From an uncultured Pseudomonas sp. (GTDB lineage: Bacteria > Pseudomonadota > Gammaproteobacteria > Pseudomonadales > Pseudomonadaceae): DNA of 64,000 nt. Below are positions 56,515 to 64,000 of the stretch, in pieces. The notes below the pieces were generated by a model, which saw nothing but the letters and a program-made list of their open reading frames with translations, was not told the DNA's origin and searched no databases. Both the position numbers and the translations under genes were made by a program. How positions within the stretch are numbered: position 1 is the first letter of the stretch; the number at the start of each line of letters is the position of its first letter. The stretch lies in the NCBI RefSeq assembly GCF_946885955.1, contig NZ_CAMPHI010000016.1:1-64000 (forward strand). Reading direction: 5' to 3'.

Positions 56515-57470
56515 GTACCAGTCGTTTTCTTCCGTTTGCGTTGATTCTCTTGCTTGCAGCCTGTTCGAGGTCTCCGGTGTTACCGCCGGAGACCTCGCGT
56601 CTGCCTGAGCGGGTCGAGTTGAGCGATGTTCCGTTTTTCCCTCAAAGCGCCTATCAGTGCGGGCCGGCGGCGCTCGCCACCATGCTCAACCAGCGTGGGG
56701 TGACGACCAGTCCGGGTCTGCTCAAGGATCAGGTATTCATCCCGGATCGCGAGGGCAGCCTGCAGATCGAAATGGTCGCAACGGCGCGCACTCACGACAT
56801 GCTGGTCTACCCGTTGCAGCCGCGTCTCGAGGCTGTGCTGGCCGAGGTGGCGGCGGGCAATCCGGTGTTGGTGCTGCAGAACCTGGCACTCGACTGGTAC
56901 CCCATGTGGCATTTCGCGGTGGTGGTCGGCTACGACCGGCGGGAACGGACGTTGATCCTGCGCTCCGGTACGACGCGGCGCTGGCTGACCGATTTCGGCA
57001 CCTTCGACAAGACCTGGGCGCGCGGCGGACGCTGGGCCGTACTGACATTGCCCGCCGATACCTTGCCCGCGCAGGCTGAGTTGCGCACTTGGCTCAAGGC
57101 CGCCAGCGATCTTGAAGAGACCGGGCGCACCGATGCTGCGCAACGCGCTTACCGTACCGCCGTACGGCAGTGGCCCGCTGAATCGGTCGCCTGGTTTTCT
57201 CTGGCCAACAGCCGTTACGCGAGTGGCGATATCTCGGGCGCCGAAAGCGCCTTGCGCGAGAGTCTGGCGCATCAACCCGATTTCGCCGCCGGCTGGTTCA
57301 ACCTGTCGCAGGTATTGAGCGAGCGCGGCTGCACGGATGGAGGAGAGCGGGCCCGGGCCTGTGCGCAGCGCCTGGCGCCCGAGGATAAGCGCTTCGCCGC
57401 AAGTTCGGGTGGGGCGGCAAAGGCAACCGGCCAATGTGCGGTACTGCCGCTGTGTCCTGTGGTCGATTGA
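56499..57470 (+). CDS. PA2778-family C39-like lipoprotein cysteine peptidase
   Basis: A 323-residue lipoprotein. The lipobox LLLAACSRS puts the lipidated Cys at residue 22. A C39-like peptidase domain follows, with Cys54 in SAYQCGPAALATML, His138 in MWHFAVVVGYD and Asp146, so a complete catalytic triad is present. The C-terminal third has TPR-like helices (AQRAYRTAVRQWPAESVAWFSLANSRYASGD). C39 peptidases usually cleave after Gly-Gly leaders in bacteriocin export, but no exporter is near. It overlaps the small membrane protein gene by 16 bases. Confidence 0.85.
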   Translation: MHKSLSTSRFLPFALILLLAACSRSPVLPPETSRLPERVELSDVPFFPQSAYQCGPAALATMLNQRGVTTSPGLLKDQVFIPDREGSLQIEMVATARTHDMLVYPLQPRLEAVLAEVAAGNPVLVLQNLALDWYPMWHFAVVVGYDRRERTLILRSGTTRRWLTDFGTFDKTWARGGRWAVLTLPADTLPAQAELRTWLKAASDLEETGRTDAAQRAYRTAVRQWPAESVAWFSLANSRYASGDISGAESALRESLAHQPDFAAGWFNLSQVLSERGCTDGGERARACAQRLAPEDKRFAASSGGAAKATGQCAVLPLCPVVD

Positions 57471-57484
57471 TTCGCGTATAAACG

Positions 57485-57514
57485 AAAACGGCGCCCGATG
57501 AAGGCGCCGTTTTT
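57485..57514. terminator. Bidirectional intrinsic terminator
   Basis: AAAACGGCGCC (57485-57495) pairs with GGCGCCGTTTT (57503-57513) around a seven-base loop. With A-runs before and T-runs after, it can stop both the peptidase transcript and the convergent puuB transcript. Confidence 0.9.
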
Positions 57515-57529
57515 ATTTCGAGCGGGGAA

Positions 57530-58813
57530 TCAGAAACCCAGTTTGTCGCGCAAGCTGTAGTACCAGGCACCCATGGCGGTGAAGGGAACGCGCAACAGTT
57601 GGCCACCCGGGAACGGGTAATGCGGCAGCTCGGCGAAAGCGTCGAAACGCTCGGCCTGACCACGCAGCGCTTCGGCCACTATCTTGCCGGCCAGGTGGGT
57701 GTAGGTCACACCATGGCCGCTGCAGCCTTGCGAATAATAGATATTGTCACCGAGACGGCCGACCTGCGGCAGGCGCGAGAGGGTCAGAAGGAAGTTGCCG
57801 GTCCAGGCGTAATCGATTTTCACATCTTTCAACTGTGGAAAGGCTTTGAGCATCTTCGGCCGGATGATCGCCTCGATGTTCGCCGGGTCGCGGGCGCCAT
57901 AGACCACGCCGCCGCCGAAGATCAGGCGCTTGTCGCCACTGAGGCGGTAGTAGTCGAGCAGGTAGTTGCAGTCTTCGATGCAGTAATCCTGCGGTAGCAG
58001 GCTTTTCGCCAGCTCGTCGGACAGCGGCTCGGTGGTGATCACCTGAGTACCGCAGGGCATCGATTTGGCCGATAGTTCGGGAATCAGATTGCCCAGGTAC
58101 GCGTTACCGGCAATCACCACGAACTTCGCTTTGATGCGCCCGTTCGGCGTATGCACCGCCGGGTTGGCCCCACGCTCGATGCGTATGGCCGGCGTTTGTT
58201 CGTAAATTATCCCGCCGAGCGATTCGACCGCGGCGGCTTCCCCCAGGGCCAGGTTGAGGGGATGAATGTGGCCGCCGCTCATATCGAGCATGCCGCCTTT
58301 ATAGATATCGGTTCCCACCACTTCGCGAATGCGCTTGGCATCCATCAGTTCGAGTTGGGTATGACCGTAGCGCTCCCATAGTTTTTTCTGCGACTCGAGG
58401 TGCTGCATATGCTTGACGGTATTGGCGGCAAATACACCGCCGTCTTTCAAGTCGCACTGGATATCGTATTTGGCGATGCGTTCGCGAATGATTCTGCCGC
58501 CTTCGAACGCCATCTTGCCCAGCAGTTGCGCCTGCTTCGGGCCGACGCTGCGCTCGATCACGTCGATGTCGCGGCTATAGCTGTTGACGATTTGCCCACC
58601 GTTGCGCCCGGAAGCGCCGAAACCGACTTTGGCGGCTTCGACGATGCTGACCTTGAAGCCGTTCTCCAACAGGGCGATCGCTGTCGACAGGCCGGTGTAG
58701 CCGGCGCCGACGATGCACACATCGGTTTCTACTTCGCCGTGCAGCTCAGGGCGAGCCGGGGCCGCGTTGGCGGAAGCGGCGTAATAGGATCGGGGATAGG
58801 CCGTGTGCGTCAT
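57530..58813 (-). CDS. puuB: Gamma-glutamylputrescine oxidase-like FAD oxidoreductase
   Basis: A 427-residue DAO-family flavoprotein. DVCIVGAGYTGLSTAIALLENGFKVSIVEA is the FAD Rossmann motif, FGASGRNGGQI follows, and HLAGKIVAEALRGQ is the C-terminal flavin contact. It resembles PuuB, which oxidises gamma-glutamylputrescine, and the PA2776-type enzyme. In P. aeruginosa relatives of this gene and of PA2778/PA2779 are also neighbours. A convergent terminator separates it from the peptidase. No other polyamine genes are in the window, so the substrate is an inference. Confidence 0.88.
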   Translation of the reverse strand: MTHTAYPRSYYAASANAAPARPELHGEVETDVCIVGAGYTGLSTAIALLENGFKVSIVEAAKVGFGASGRNGGQIVNSYSRDIDVIERSVGPKQAQLLGKMAFEGGRIIRERIAKYDIQCDLKDGGVFAANTVKHMQHLESQKKLWERYGHTQLELMDAKRIREVVGTDIYKGGMLDMSGGHIHPLNLALGEAAAVESLGGIIYEQTPAIRIERGANPAVHTPNGRIKAKFVVIAGNAYLGNLIPELSAKSMPCGTQVITTEPLSDELAKSLLPQDYCIEDCNYLLDYYRLSGDKRLIFGGGVVYGARDPANIEAIIRPKMLKAFPQLKDVKIDYAWTGNFLLTLSRLPQVGRLGDNIYYSQGCSGHGVTYTHLAGKIVAEALRGQAERFDAFAELPHYPFPGGQLLRVPFTAMGAWYYSLRDKLGF

Positions 58814-58955
58814 TTTGCAACCTCTGTTCTTTATTTTTTACGAATACGCCGATGCTACCCGAGATAAAAATCGCCGGCTAGTGCCTGTCCAAAATATTAA
58901 ACGCCCTGGAGAACAGTAAAAAATTCGCTTATTCAGTCAGTTAGCGAAAAAACAG

Positions 58956-58983
58956 TTGACTCTTATGCGCGCCTCCGTAGAAT
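58956..58983 (+). promoter_or_regulatory. Promoter of tRNA-Val
   Basis: TTGACT (58956-58961), a 16-base spacer and TAGAAT (58978-58983). The predicted start falls about seven bases before the tRNA. A GC-rich GCGCACCC follows the -10, like the stringent discriminator of stable RNA promoters. Confidence 0.75.
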
Positions 58984-58996
58984 GCGCACCCATCGG

Positions 58997-59073
58997 AGGC
59001 ACATAGCTCAGTTGGTTAGAGCACCACCTTGACATGGTGGGGGTCGTTGGTTCGAATCCAATTGTGCCTACCA
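58997..59073 (+). tRNA. tRNA-Val (GAC)
   Basis: A complete 77-base cloverleaf: acceptor AGGCACA pairs with TGTGCCT, D-arm GCTCAGTTGGTTAGAGC, anticodon stem CCACC/GGTGG around loop TTGACAT (anticodon GAC), T-arm with GTTCGAATC, and an encoded CCA. It decodes GUC. No integrase or duplicated 3' end is visible nearby, so it is not acting as an island attachment site here. Confidence 0.97.
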
Positions 59074-59081
59074 AATTCGAT

Positions 59082-59110
59082 AAAAAGGGTCGCCCAGGCG
59101 ACCCTTTTTT
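59082..59110 (+). terminator. Intrinsic terminator after tRNA-Val
   Basis: GGGTCGCC and GGCGACCC (59087-59104) form a tight stem flanked by AAAAA and TTTTTT, nine bases after the CCA end. Confidence 0.93.
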
Positions 59111-59313
59111 ATTGGGCGGCTTGCCAGGGGCGAGGCTTTCTGGAAGCATCCCAGCGCTTATCCCGTGTAGAAAACCTCCAGTGAACCCGGTTCGGTTTTG
59201 GTTGGCTTAACAGGCTCCTGCCACTGTATGGCAGGCATACCACTGAATCGCTTACTGGCTCATCCCAACCCATGTGGCCTTTGGTAGAGGTCACCACTAG
59301 GAGAGGAGGCGCC

Positions 59314-61236
59314 ATGCCCATCATTACTCTTCCCGACGGCAGTCAGCGTTCGTTCGATCACCCGGTATCCGTACTCGAGGTGGCGCAATCCATTGGGGCC
59401 GGTCTGGCCAAGGCGACGGTCGCCGGCAAGGTCAACGGCAAGCTGGTCGATGCCTGCGATCTGATCGACAGCGATGCGACCCTGCAAATCATCACGCCCA
59501 AGGATCAGGAAGGTCTGGAAATCATCCGCCATTCCTGTGCGCACTTGATCGGTCATGCGGTCAAGCAGCTGTTCCCCACTGCGAAAATGGTGATCGGTCC
59601 GGTCATTGAAGAAGGTTTTTACTACGACATCGCATCCGAGCGTCCCTTCACCATGGAGGACGTTGCGGCGATCGAGCAGCGCATGCAGCAGCTGATCGAG
59701 AAAGATTACGACGTAATCAAAAAGATCACGCCGCGCGCCGAGGTGATCGACGTCTTTGCTTCGCGTGGCGAAGACTACAAGTTGCGTCTGGTCGAAGACA
59801 TGCCGGACGAGCAGGCCATGGGGCTTTACTATCACGAAGAATACGTGGACATGTGCCGCGGCCCGCACGTGCCGAACACGCGCTTCCTTAAGGCGTTCAA
59901 GCTGACCAAGCTGTCCGGTGCCTACTGGCGTGGCGATGCCAAGAATGAGCAGCTGCAGCGTGTCTATGGCACGGCCTGGGCCGACAAGAAGCAGTTGGCC
60001 GCTTACATCCAGCGTATCGAGGAAGCCGAGAAGCGCGATCACCGCAAGATTGGCAAGCGTCTGAACCTGTTCCACACCCAGGAAGAAGCGCCGGGTATGG
60101 TGTTCTGGCACCCGAACGGCTGGACCCTGTACCAGGTGCTCGAGCAGTACATGCGTGGTGTGCAGCGTGAGCATGGCTATCTGGAAATCAAAACGCCGCA
60201 GGTGGTCGATCGCTCGCTGTGGGAGAAATCCGGCCACTGGGCCAACTACGCCGAGAACATGTTCACCACCGAGTCGGAAAGCCGCGACTACGCGATCAAG
60301 CCAATGAACTGCCCGTGCCACGTGCAGGTTTTCAATCAGGGTCTGAAAAGCTACCGCGAGCTGCCGATGCGCTTGGCCGAGTTCGGCGCCTGCCACCGTA
60401 ACGAGCCTTCCGGTGCGTTGCACGGGATCATGCGGGTGCGCGGTTTTACTCAGGACGATGCGCATATTTTTTGTACCGAAGAGCAGATGCAAAGCGAGTC
60501 GGCCGACTTCATCAAGTTGACCTTGGCGGTCTACGCCGATTTCGGTTTCACCGATATTCAGCTCAAGCTCTCGACTCGTCCGGAAAAACGTGTCGGCTCC
60601 GATGAGTTGTGGGATCGTGCCGAGGCAGCGCTGGCCTCTGCTCTCGACAGCGCCGGCCTGCCTTACGATTTGCAGCCGGGCGAGGGTGCCTTCTACGGGC
60701 CGAAGATCGAGTTCTCCTTGAAGGATTGCCTGGGGCGGGTCTGGCAGTGTGGTACCTTGCAGCTCGATTTCAACCTGCCGGTGCGTTTGGGCGCTGAGTT
60801 CGTCAGCGAAGACAATAGCCGCAAGCATCCGGTGATGTTGCACCGGGCGATTCTCGGTTCGTTCGAGCGTTTCATCGGGATTCTGATCGAGCATTACGAG
60901 GGCGCATTCCCAGCCTGGCTCGCGCCGACTCAGGCGGTGGTGATGAATATCACCGACAAGCAGGCCGAATTTGCTCTGGAAGTGGAAAAAACTCTCGGTC
61001 AAAGCGGTTTTCGTGCCAAGTCTGACTTGAGAAACGAAAAAATTGGCTTTAAAATCCGCGAGCATACTTTGCTCAAGGTTCCTTATCTCTTGGTTATCGG
61101 AGATCGGGAGGTTGAGACGCAAACTGTCGCCGTGCGTACCCGTGAAGGTGCCGATCTGGGCTCTATGCCCATCGCTCAATTCGCTGAATTCCTCGCGCAG
61201 GCGGTTTCCCGGCGTGGTCGCCAAGATTTGGAGTAA
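59314..61236 (+). CDS. thrS: Threonyl-tRNA synthetase
   Basis: A 640-residue class II synthetase: TGS domain (residues 1-62), editing domain with [12 protein letters not shown] and its HxxxH zinc-like motif, catalytic domain with the zinc-binding Cys in [40 protein letters not shown], and an anticodon-binding domain. The ATG at 59314 follows GAGAGGAGG; an in-frame start at 59272 is rejected. It heads thrS-infC-rpmI-rplT-pheS-pheT. The 240-base region before it has a GGCAGG/CCTGCC-type pair that could support autogenous control, but I cannot confirm a tRNA-like operator. Confidence 0.97.
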   Translation: MPIITLPDGSQRSFDHPVSVLEVAQSIGAGLAKATVAGKVNGKLVDACDLIDSDATLQIITPKDQEGLEIIRHSCAHLIGHAVKQLFPTAKMVIGPVIEEGFYYDIASERPFTMEDVAAIEQRMQQLIEKDYDVIKKITPRAEVIDVFASRGEDYKLRLVEDMPDEQAMGLYYHEEYVDMCRGPHVPNTRFLKAFKLTKLSGAYWRGDAKNEQLQRVYGTAWADKKQLAAYIQRIEEAEKRDHRKIGKRLNLFHTQEEAPGMVFWHPNGWTLYQVLEQYMRGVQREHGYLEIKTPQVVDRSLWEKSGHWANYAENMFTTESESRDYAIKPMNCPCHVQVFNQGLKSYRELPMRLAEFGACHRNEPSGALHGIMRVRGFTQDDAHIFCTEEQMQSESADFIKLTLAVYADFGFTDIQLKLSTRPEKRVGSDELWDRAEAALASALDSAGLPYDLQPGEGAFYGPKIEFSLKDCLGRVWQCGTLQLDFNLPVRLGAEFVSEDNSRKHPVMLHRAILGSFERFIGILIEHYEGAFPAWLAPTQAVVMNITDKQAEFALEVEKTLGQSGFRAKSDLRNEKIGFKIREHTLLKVPYLLVIGDREVETQTVAVRTREGADLGSMPIAQFAEFLAQAVSRRGRQDLE

Positions 61237-61238
61237 TC

Positions 61239-61787
61239 ATTATTAAGCGTGAAATGAGACAAGATAAACGAGCTGCACCGAAGGCCCCGATCAACGAGAA
61301 TATCTCGGCACGCGAGGTTCGGTTAATTGGCGCTGACGGCGAGCAAATTGGCATCGTCTCGATTGATGAAGCGCTTAGAATCGCTGAAGAGTCCAAATTG
61401 GACCTGGTGGAAATCTCCGCCGATGCGATTCCTCCGGTTTGCCGAGTCATGGACTACGGCAAGTCGATCTTCGAAAAGAAGAAGCAGGTTGCTGCTGCGA
61501 AGAAAAACCAGAAGCAAGTGCAGGTTAAAGAAATCAAGTTTCGTCCAGGGACGGAGGAAGGGGATTACCAGGTAAAACTGCGCAACCTGGTACGTTTCCT
61601 GAGTGATGGGGACAGGGCCAAGGTGTCATTGCGATTCCGCGGCCGTGAGATGGCGCATCAGGAGCTGGGCATGGAGCTGTTGAAGCGGGTCGAAGCTGAT
61701 CTGCTCGAATACGGCACCGTTGAACAGCATCCAAAGATGGAAGGACGCCAGCTGATAATGGTCATCGCCCCCAAAAAGAAGAAGTAA
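61239..61787 (+). CDS. infC: Translation initiation factor IF-3
   Basis: A 182-residue IF-3 that prevents 50S joining and selects the correct start codon. Core motifs are [54 protein letters not shown] and the [14 protein letters not shown] end. I place the start at the rare ATT at 61239, after TTTGGAG with five-base spacing; a second ATT (61242) and an ATG at 61254 are alternatives. The non-canonical start is the known device by which IF-3 represses its own translation. It begins two bases after the thrS stop. Confidence 0.93.
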   Translation: MIKREMRQDKRAAPKAPINENISAREVRLIGADGEQIGIVSIDEALRIAEESKLDLVEISADAIPPVCRVMDYGKSIFEKKKQVAAAKKNQKQVQVKEIKFRPGTEEGDYQVKLRNLVRFLSDGDRAKVSLRFRGREMAHQELGMELLKRVEADLLEYGTVEQHPKMEGRQLIMVIAPKKKK

Positions 61788-61847
61788 CCACCAGGGCACG
61801 GCAGGCCTTGCGGTTATGTTTATCAACTGAATGCGGAGTATCCGAAC

Positions 61848-62042
61848 ATGCCAAAGATGAAAACCAAGAGTGGTGCAGCCAAGCGTTTTCTTAAAACCGC
61901 TAACGGCTTCAAGCACAAGCACGCTTTCAAGAGCCACATCCTGACCAAGATGTCCACTAAGCGTAAGCGTCATCTGCGCGGAAGCACCATGGTGCATCCG
62001 TCCGACGTAGCAAAAGTGGCGCGCATGCTGCGCGTTCGATAA
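61848..62042 (+). CDS. rpmI: 50S ribosomal protein L35
   Basis: A 64-residue, very basic protein: [30 protein letters not shown] and ending VARMLRVR. Typical L35. It is 60 bases after infC and 26 before rplT; in E. coli L20 controls translation of this pair by binding the mRNA upstream of rpmI. Confidence 0.98.
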   Translation: MPKMKTKSGAAKRFLKTANGFKHKHAFKSHILTKMSTKRKRHLRGSTMVHPSDVAKVARMLRVR

Positions 62043-62068
62043 TCCGGTCAAGATAGAGGAAATTACTC

Positions 62069-62425
62069 ATGGCTCGTGTTAAGCGCGGCGTTATCGCTCG
62101 CAAGCGTCACAAAAAAATTCTGAAACTCGCTAAAGGCTACTACGGTGCGCGTTCGCGCGTATTCCGCGTTGCCAAGCAGGCAGTGATCAAGGCAGGCCAA
62201 TACGCCTACCGCGACCGCCGTCAGAGGAAGCGTCAGTTCCGCGCCCTGTGGATCGCTCGTATCAATGCTGGTGCTCGTGTTAACGGTCTGTCCTACAGCC
62301 GTTTCATTGCCGGCCTGAAAAAAGCGTCCATCGAGATCGACCGTAAGGTATTGGCTGATCTGGCAGTGAACGAAAAAGCGGCGTTTGCTGCGATTGTCGA
62401 GAAAGCGAAAGCCGTACTGGCTTAA
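62069..62425 (+). CDS. rplT: 50S ribosomal protein L20
   Basis: A 118-residue basic r-protein: [58 protein letters not shown] and the [13 protein letters not shown] end. Needed for early 50S assembly and a translational autoregulator. AGAGGAAATT precedes the ATG. Normal length. Confidence 0.98.
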   Translation: MARVKRGVIARKRHKKILKLAKGYYGARSRVFRVAKQAVIKAGQYAYRDRRQRKRQFRALWIARINAGARVNGLSYSRFIAGLKKASIEIDRKVLADLAVNEKAAFAAIVEKAKAVLA

Positions 62426-62437
62426 GTCCCCGACAAT

Positions 62438-62498
62438 CACCGGGCTCGCCCGGTGTTGAACGTCACCAGTAGGGGAAGAGCCTTCAAGCTCTTCCCCT
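62438..62498 (+). promoter_or_regulatory. Hairpin leader upstream of pheS
   Basis: Two stems in the 95-base rplT-pheS gap: CACCGGGC/GCCCGGTG (62438-62455) and AGGGGAAGAGC/GCTCTTCCCCT (62471-62481 and 62488-62498, perfect, six-base loop). The second is followed by ATTTCG, not a long T-run, so it may be a weak terminator/attenuator, or an mRNA processing signal. No Phe-rich leader peptide is visible. Confidence 0.55.
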
Positions 62499-62520
62499 AT
62501 TTCGTATCTGGAGTCTGTAA

Positions 62521-63537
<1,017 letters not shown>

Positions 63538-63575
63538 AGACACACGACCGTAACCGAATTGTTCAGGAGAGCAGG

Positions 63576-64000
63576 ATGAAATTCAGTGAAAAGTGGCTGC
63601 GTAGCTGGGTCAACCCCCAGGTATCCCGCGATGAGTTGGTGGCACGCCTTTCCATGGCGGGCCTCGAAGTCGATAGCGTTACCCCGGCCGCGGGCATATT
63701 CAGCGGCGTAGTGGTGGGCGAGGTGTTGAGCACCGAGCAACACCCCGATGCAGACAAGTTGCGCGTGTGCCAGGTCAGTAACGGTACGGAATCCTTCCAG
63801 GTGGTTTGCGGCGCGCCGAATGTCCGCCCGGGTCTGAAGATTCCCTTCGCCATGATCGGCGCCGAATTGCCGGGCGACTTCAAGATCAAGAAGGCCAAGC
63901 TACGTGGTGTCGAATCCAACGGCATGCTGTGCTCGGCTTCCGAATTGCAGATCAGCGAGGAAAACGACGGTCTGATGGAACTGCCCGGCGATGCACTGGT
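63576..64000 (+). CDS. pheT: Phenylalanyl-tRNA synthetase beta subunit, N-terminal part
   Basis: Partial gene running off the right edge; about 141 N-terminal residues are present. [35 protein letters not shown] and [26 protein letters not shown] (tRNA-binding OB-fold domain) are typical of PheT. GTTCAGGAGAGC precedes the ATG. Confidence 0.96.
   Translation, partial: MKFSEKWLRSWVNPQVSRDELVARLSMAGLEVDSVTPAAGIFSGVVVGEVLSTEQHPDADKLRVCQVSNGTESFQVVCGAPNVRPGLKIPFAMIGAELPGDFKIKKAKLRGVESNGMLCSASELQISEENDGLMELPGDAL

Noticed and set aside
58997..59110. tRNA-Val as an integration site for a mobile island
   Set aside because: No integrase or repeat of the tRNA 3' end is visible and the following genes are the conserved thrS operon.

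Overview
This is a 64 kb stretch of a Pseudomonas chromosome. The evidence is high GC, the zwf-pgl-eda (Entner-Doudoroff) run, phhABC with divergent phhR, acs followed by aotJQMOP-argR, the gcl-hyi-glxR-ttuD-pyk module, pqqABCDE followed by an S9 peptidase, ercA and ercS, a PA2778/PA2779-type pair, and thrS-infC-rpmI-rplT-pheS-pheT. From recall, several of these blocks lie apart in P. aeruginosa PAO1, so this is a different species with rearranged synteny. I cannot name the species. I see no phage, IS element, integrase or CRISPR array. REP-type inverted repeats are frequent between genes.

Layout. 1-1.8 kb: end of zwf, pgl, eda. 1.9-9.3 kb: a composite arsenic region. A plus-strand run (ACR3 arsenite pump, unassigned ATP-grasp-like protein, DUF318 permease, thioredoxin-fold protein) meets tail-to-tail a minus-strand arsR-GAPDH-arsJ operon. 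9.4-12.5 kb: minus-strand histidine kinase, two-domain KaiC-like ATPase and single-domain response regulator. 12.7-20.5 kb: YciI and PhnB-like proteins, a glucosylglycerol synthase/phosphatase fusion, an MFS transporter, a DUF2254 membrane protein and an unassigned tail-anchored protein. 20.6-24.8 kb: phenylalanine and tyrosine catabolism. 24.9-34.4 kb: a secreted unknown, acs, the arginine/ornithine transporter operon with ArgR, and another solute-binding protein. 34.5-44.9 kb: K+ channel, urea transporter, pyruvate kinase, the glyoxylate-to-glycerate operon, a GlcG-like protein and a RutR/GclR-like TetR regulator. 45-47.6 kb: lone moaA, a solute-binding-like protein, a DUF2383 protein. 47.9-56 kb: PQQ biosynthesis and the Erc alcohol-oxidation regulators. 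56.1-58.8 kb: a C39-like lipoprotein peptidase with a small membrane partner, and PuuB. 59-64 kb: tRNA-Val(GAC) and the translation operon, running off the end inside pheT.

How the parts fit. Arsenic is handled by two routes: arsenite extrusion by ACR3, and arsenate disposal by the GAPDH/ArsJ pair (1-arseno-3-phosphoglycerate efflux). The ATP-grasp-like protein has no role I can assign. The glyoxylate operon (Gcl, Hyi, GlxR, TtuD, Pyk) turns two glyoxylates into pyruvate; a urea transporter sits just beyond it, which fits purine or allantoin catabolism, where glyoxylate and urea are co-products. RutR-type boxes lie over the -35 of gcl and before the TetR gene. The pqq/erc block supports periplasmic PQQ-dependent alcohol oxidation. 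Readable regulation includes a promoter/operator for arsR, a TyrR/PhhR box in the phhA-phhR gap, two ArgR half-sites before aotJ, an ATT start codon for infC, and several strong intrinsic terminators.
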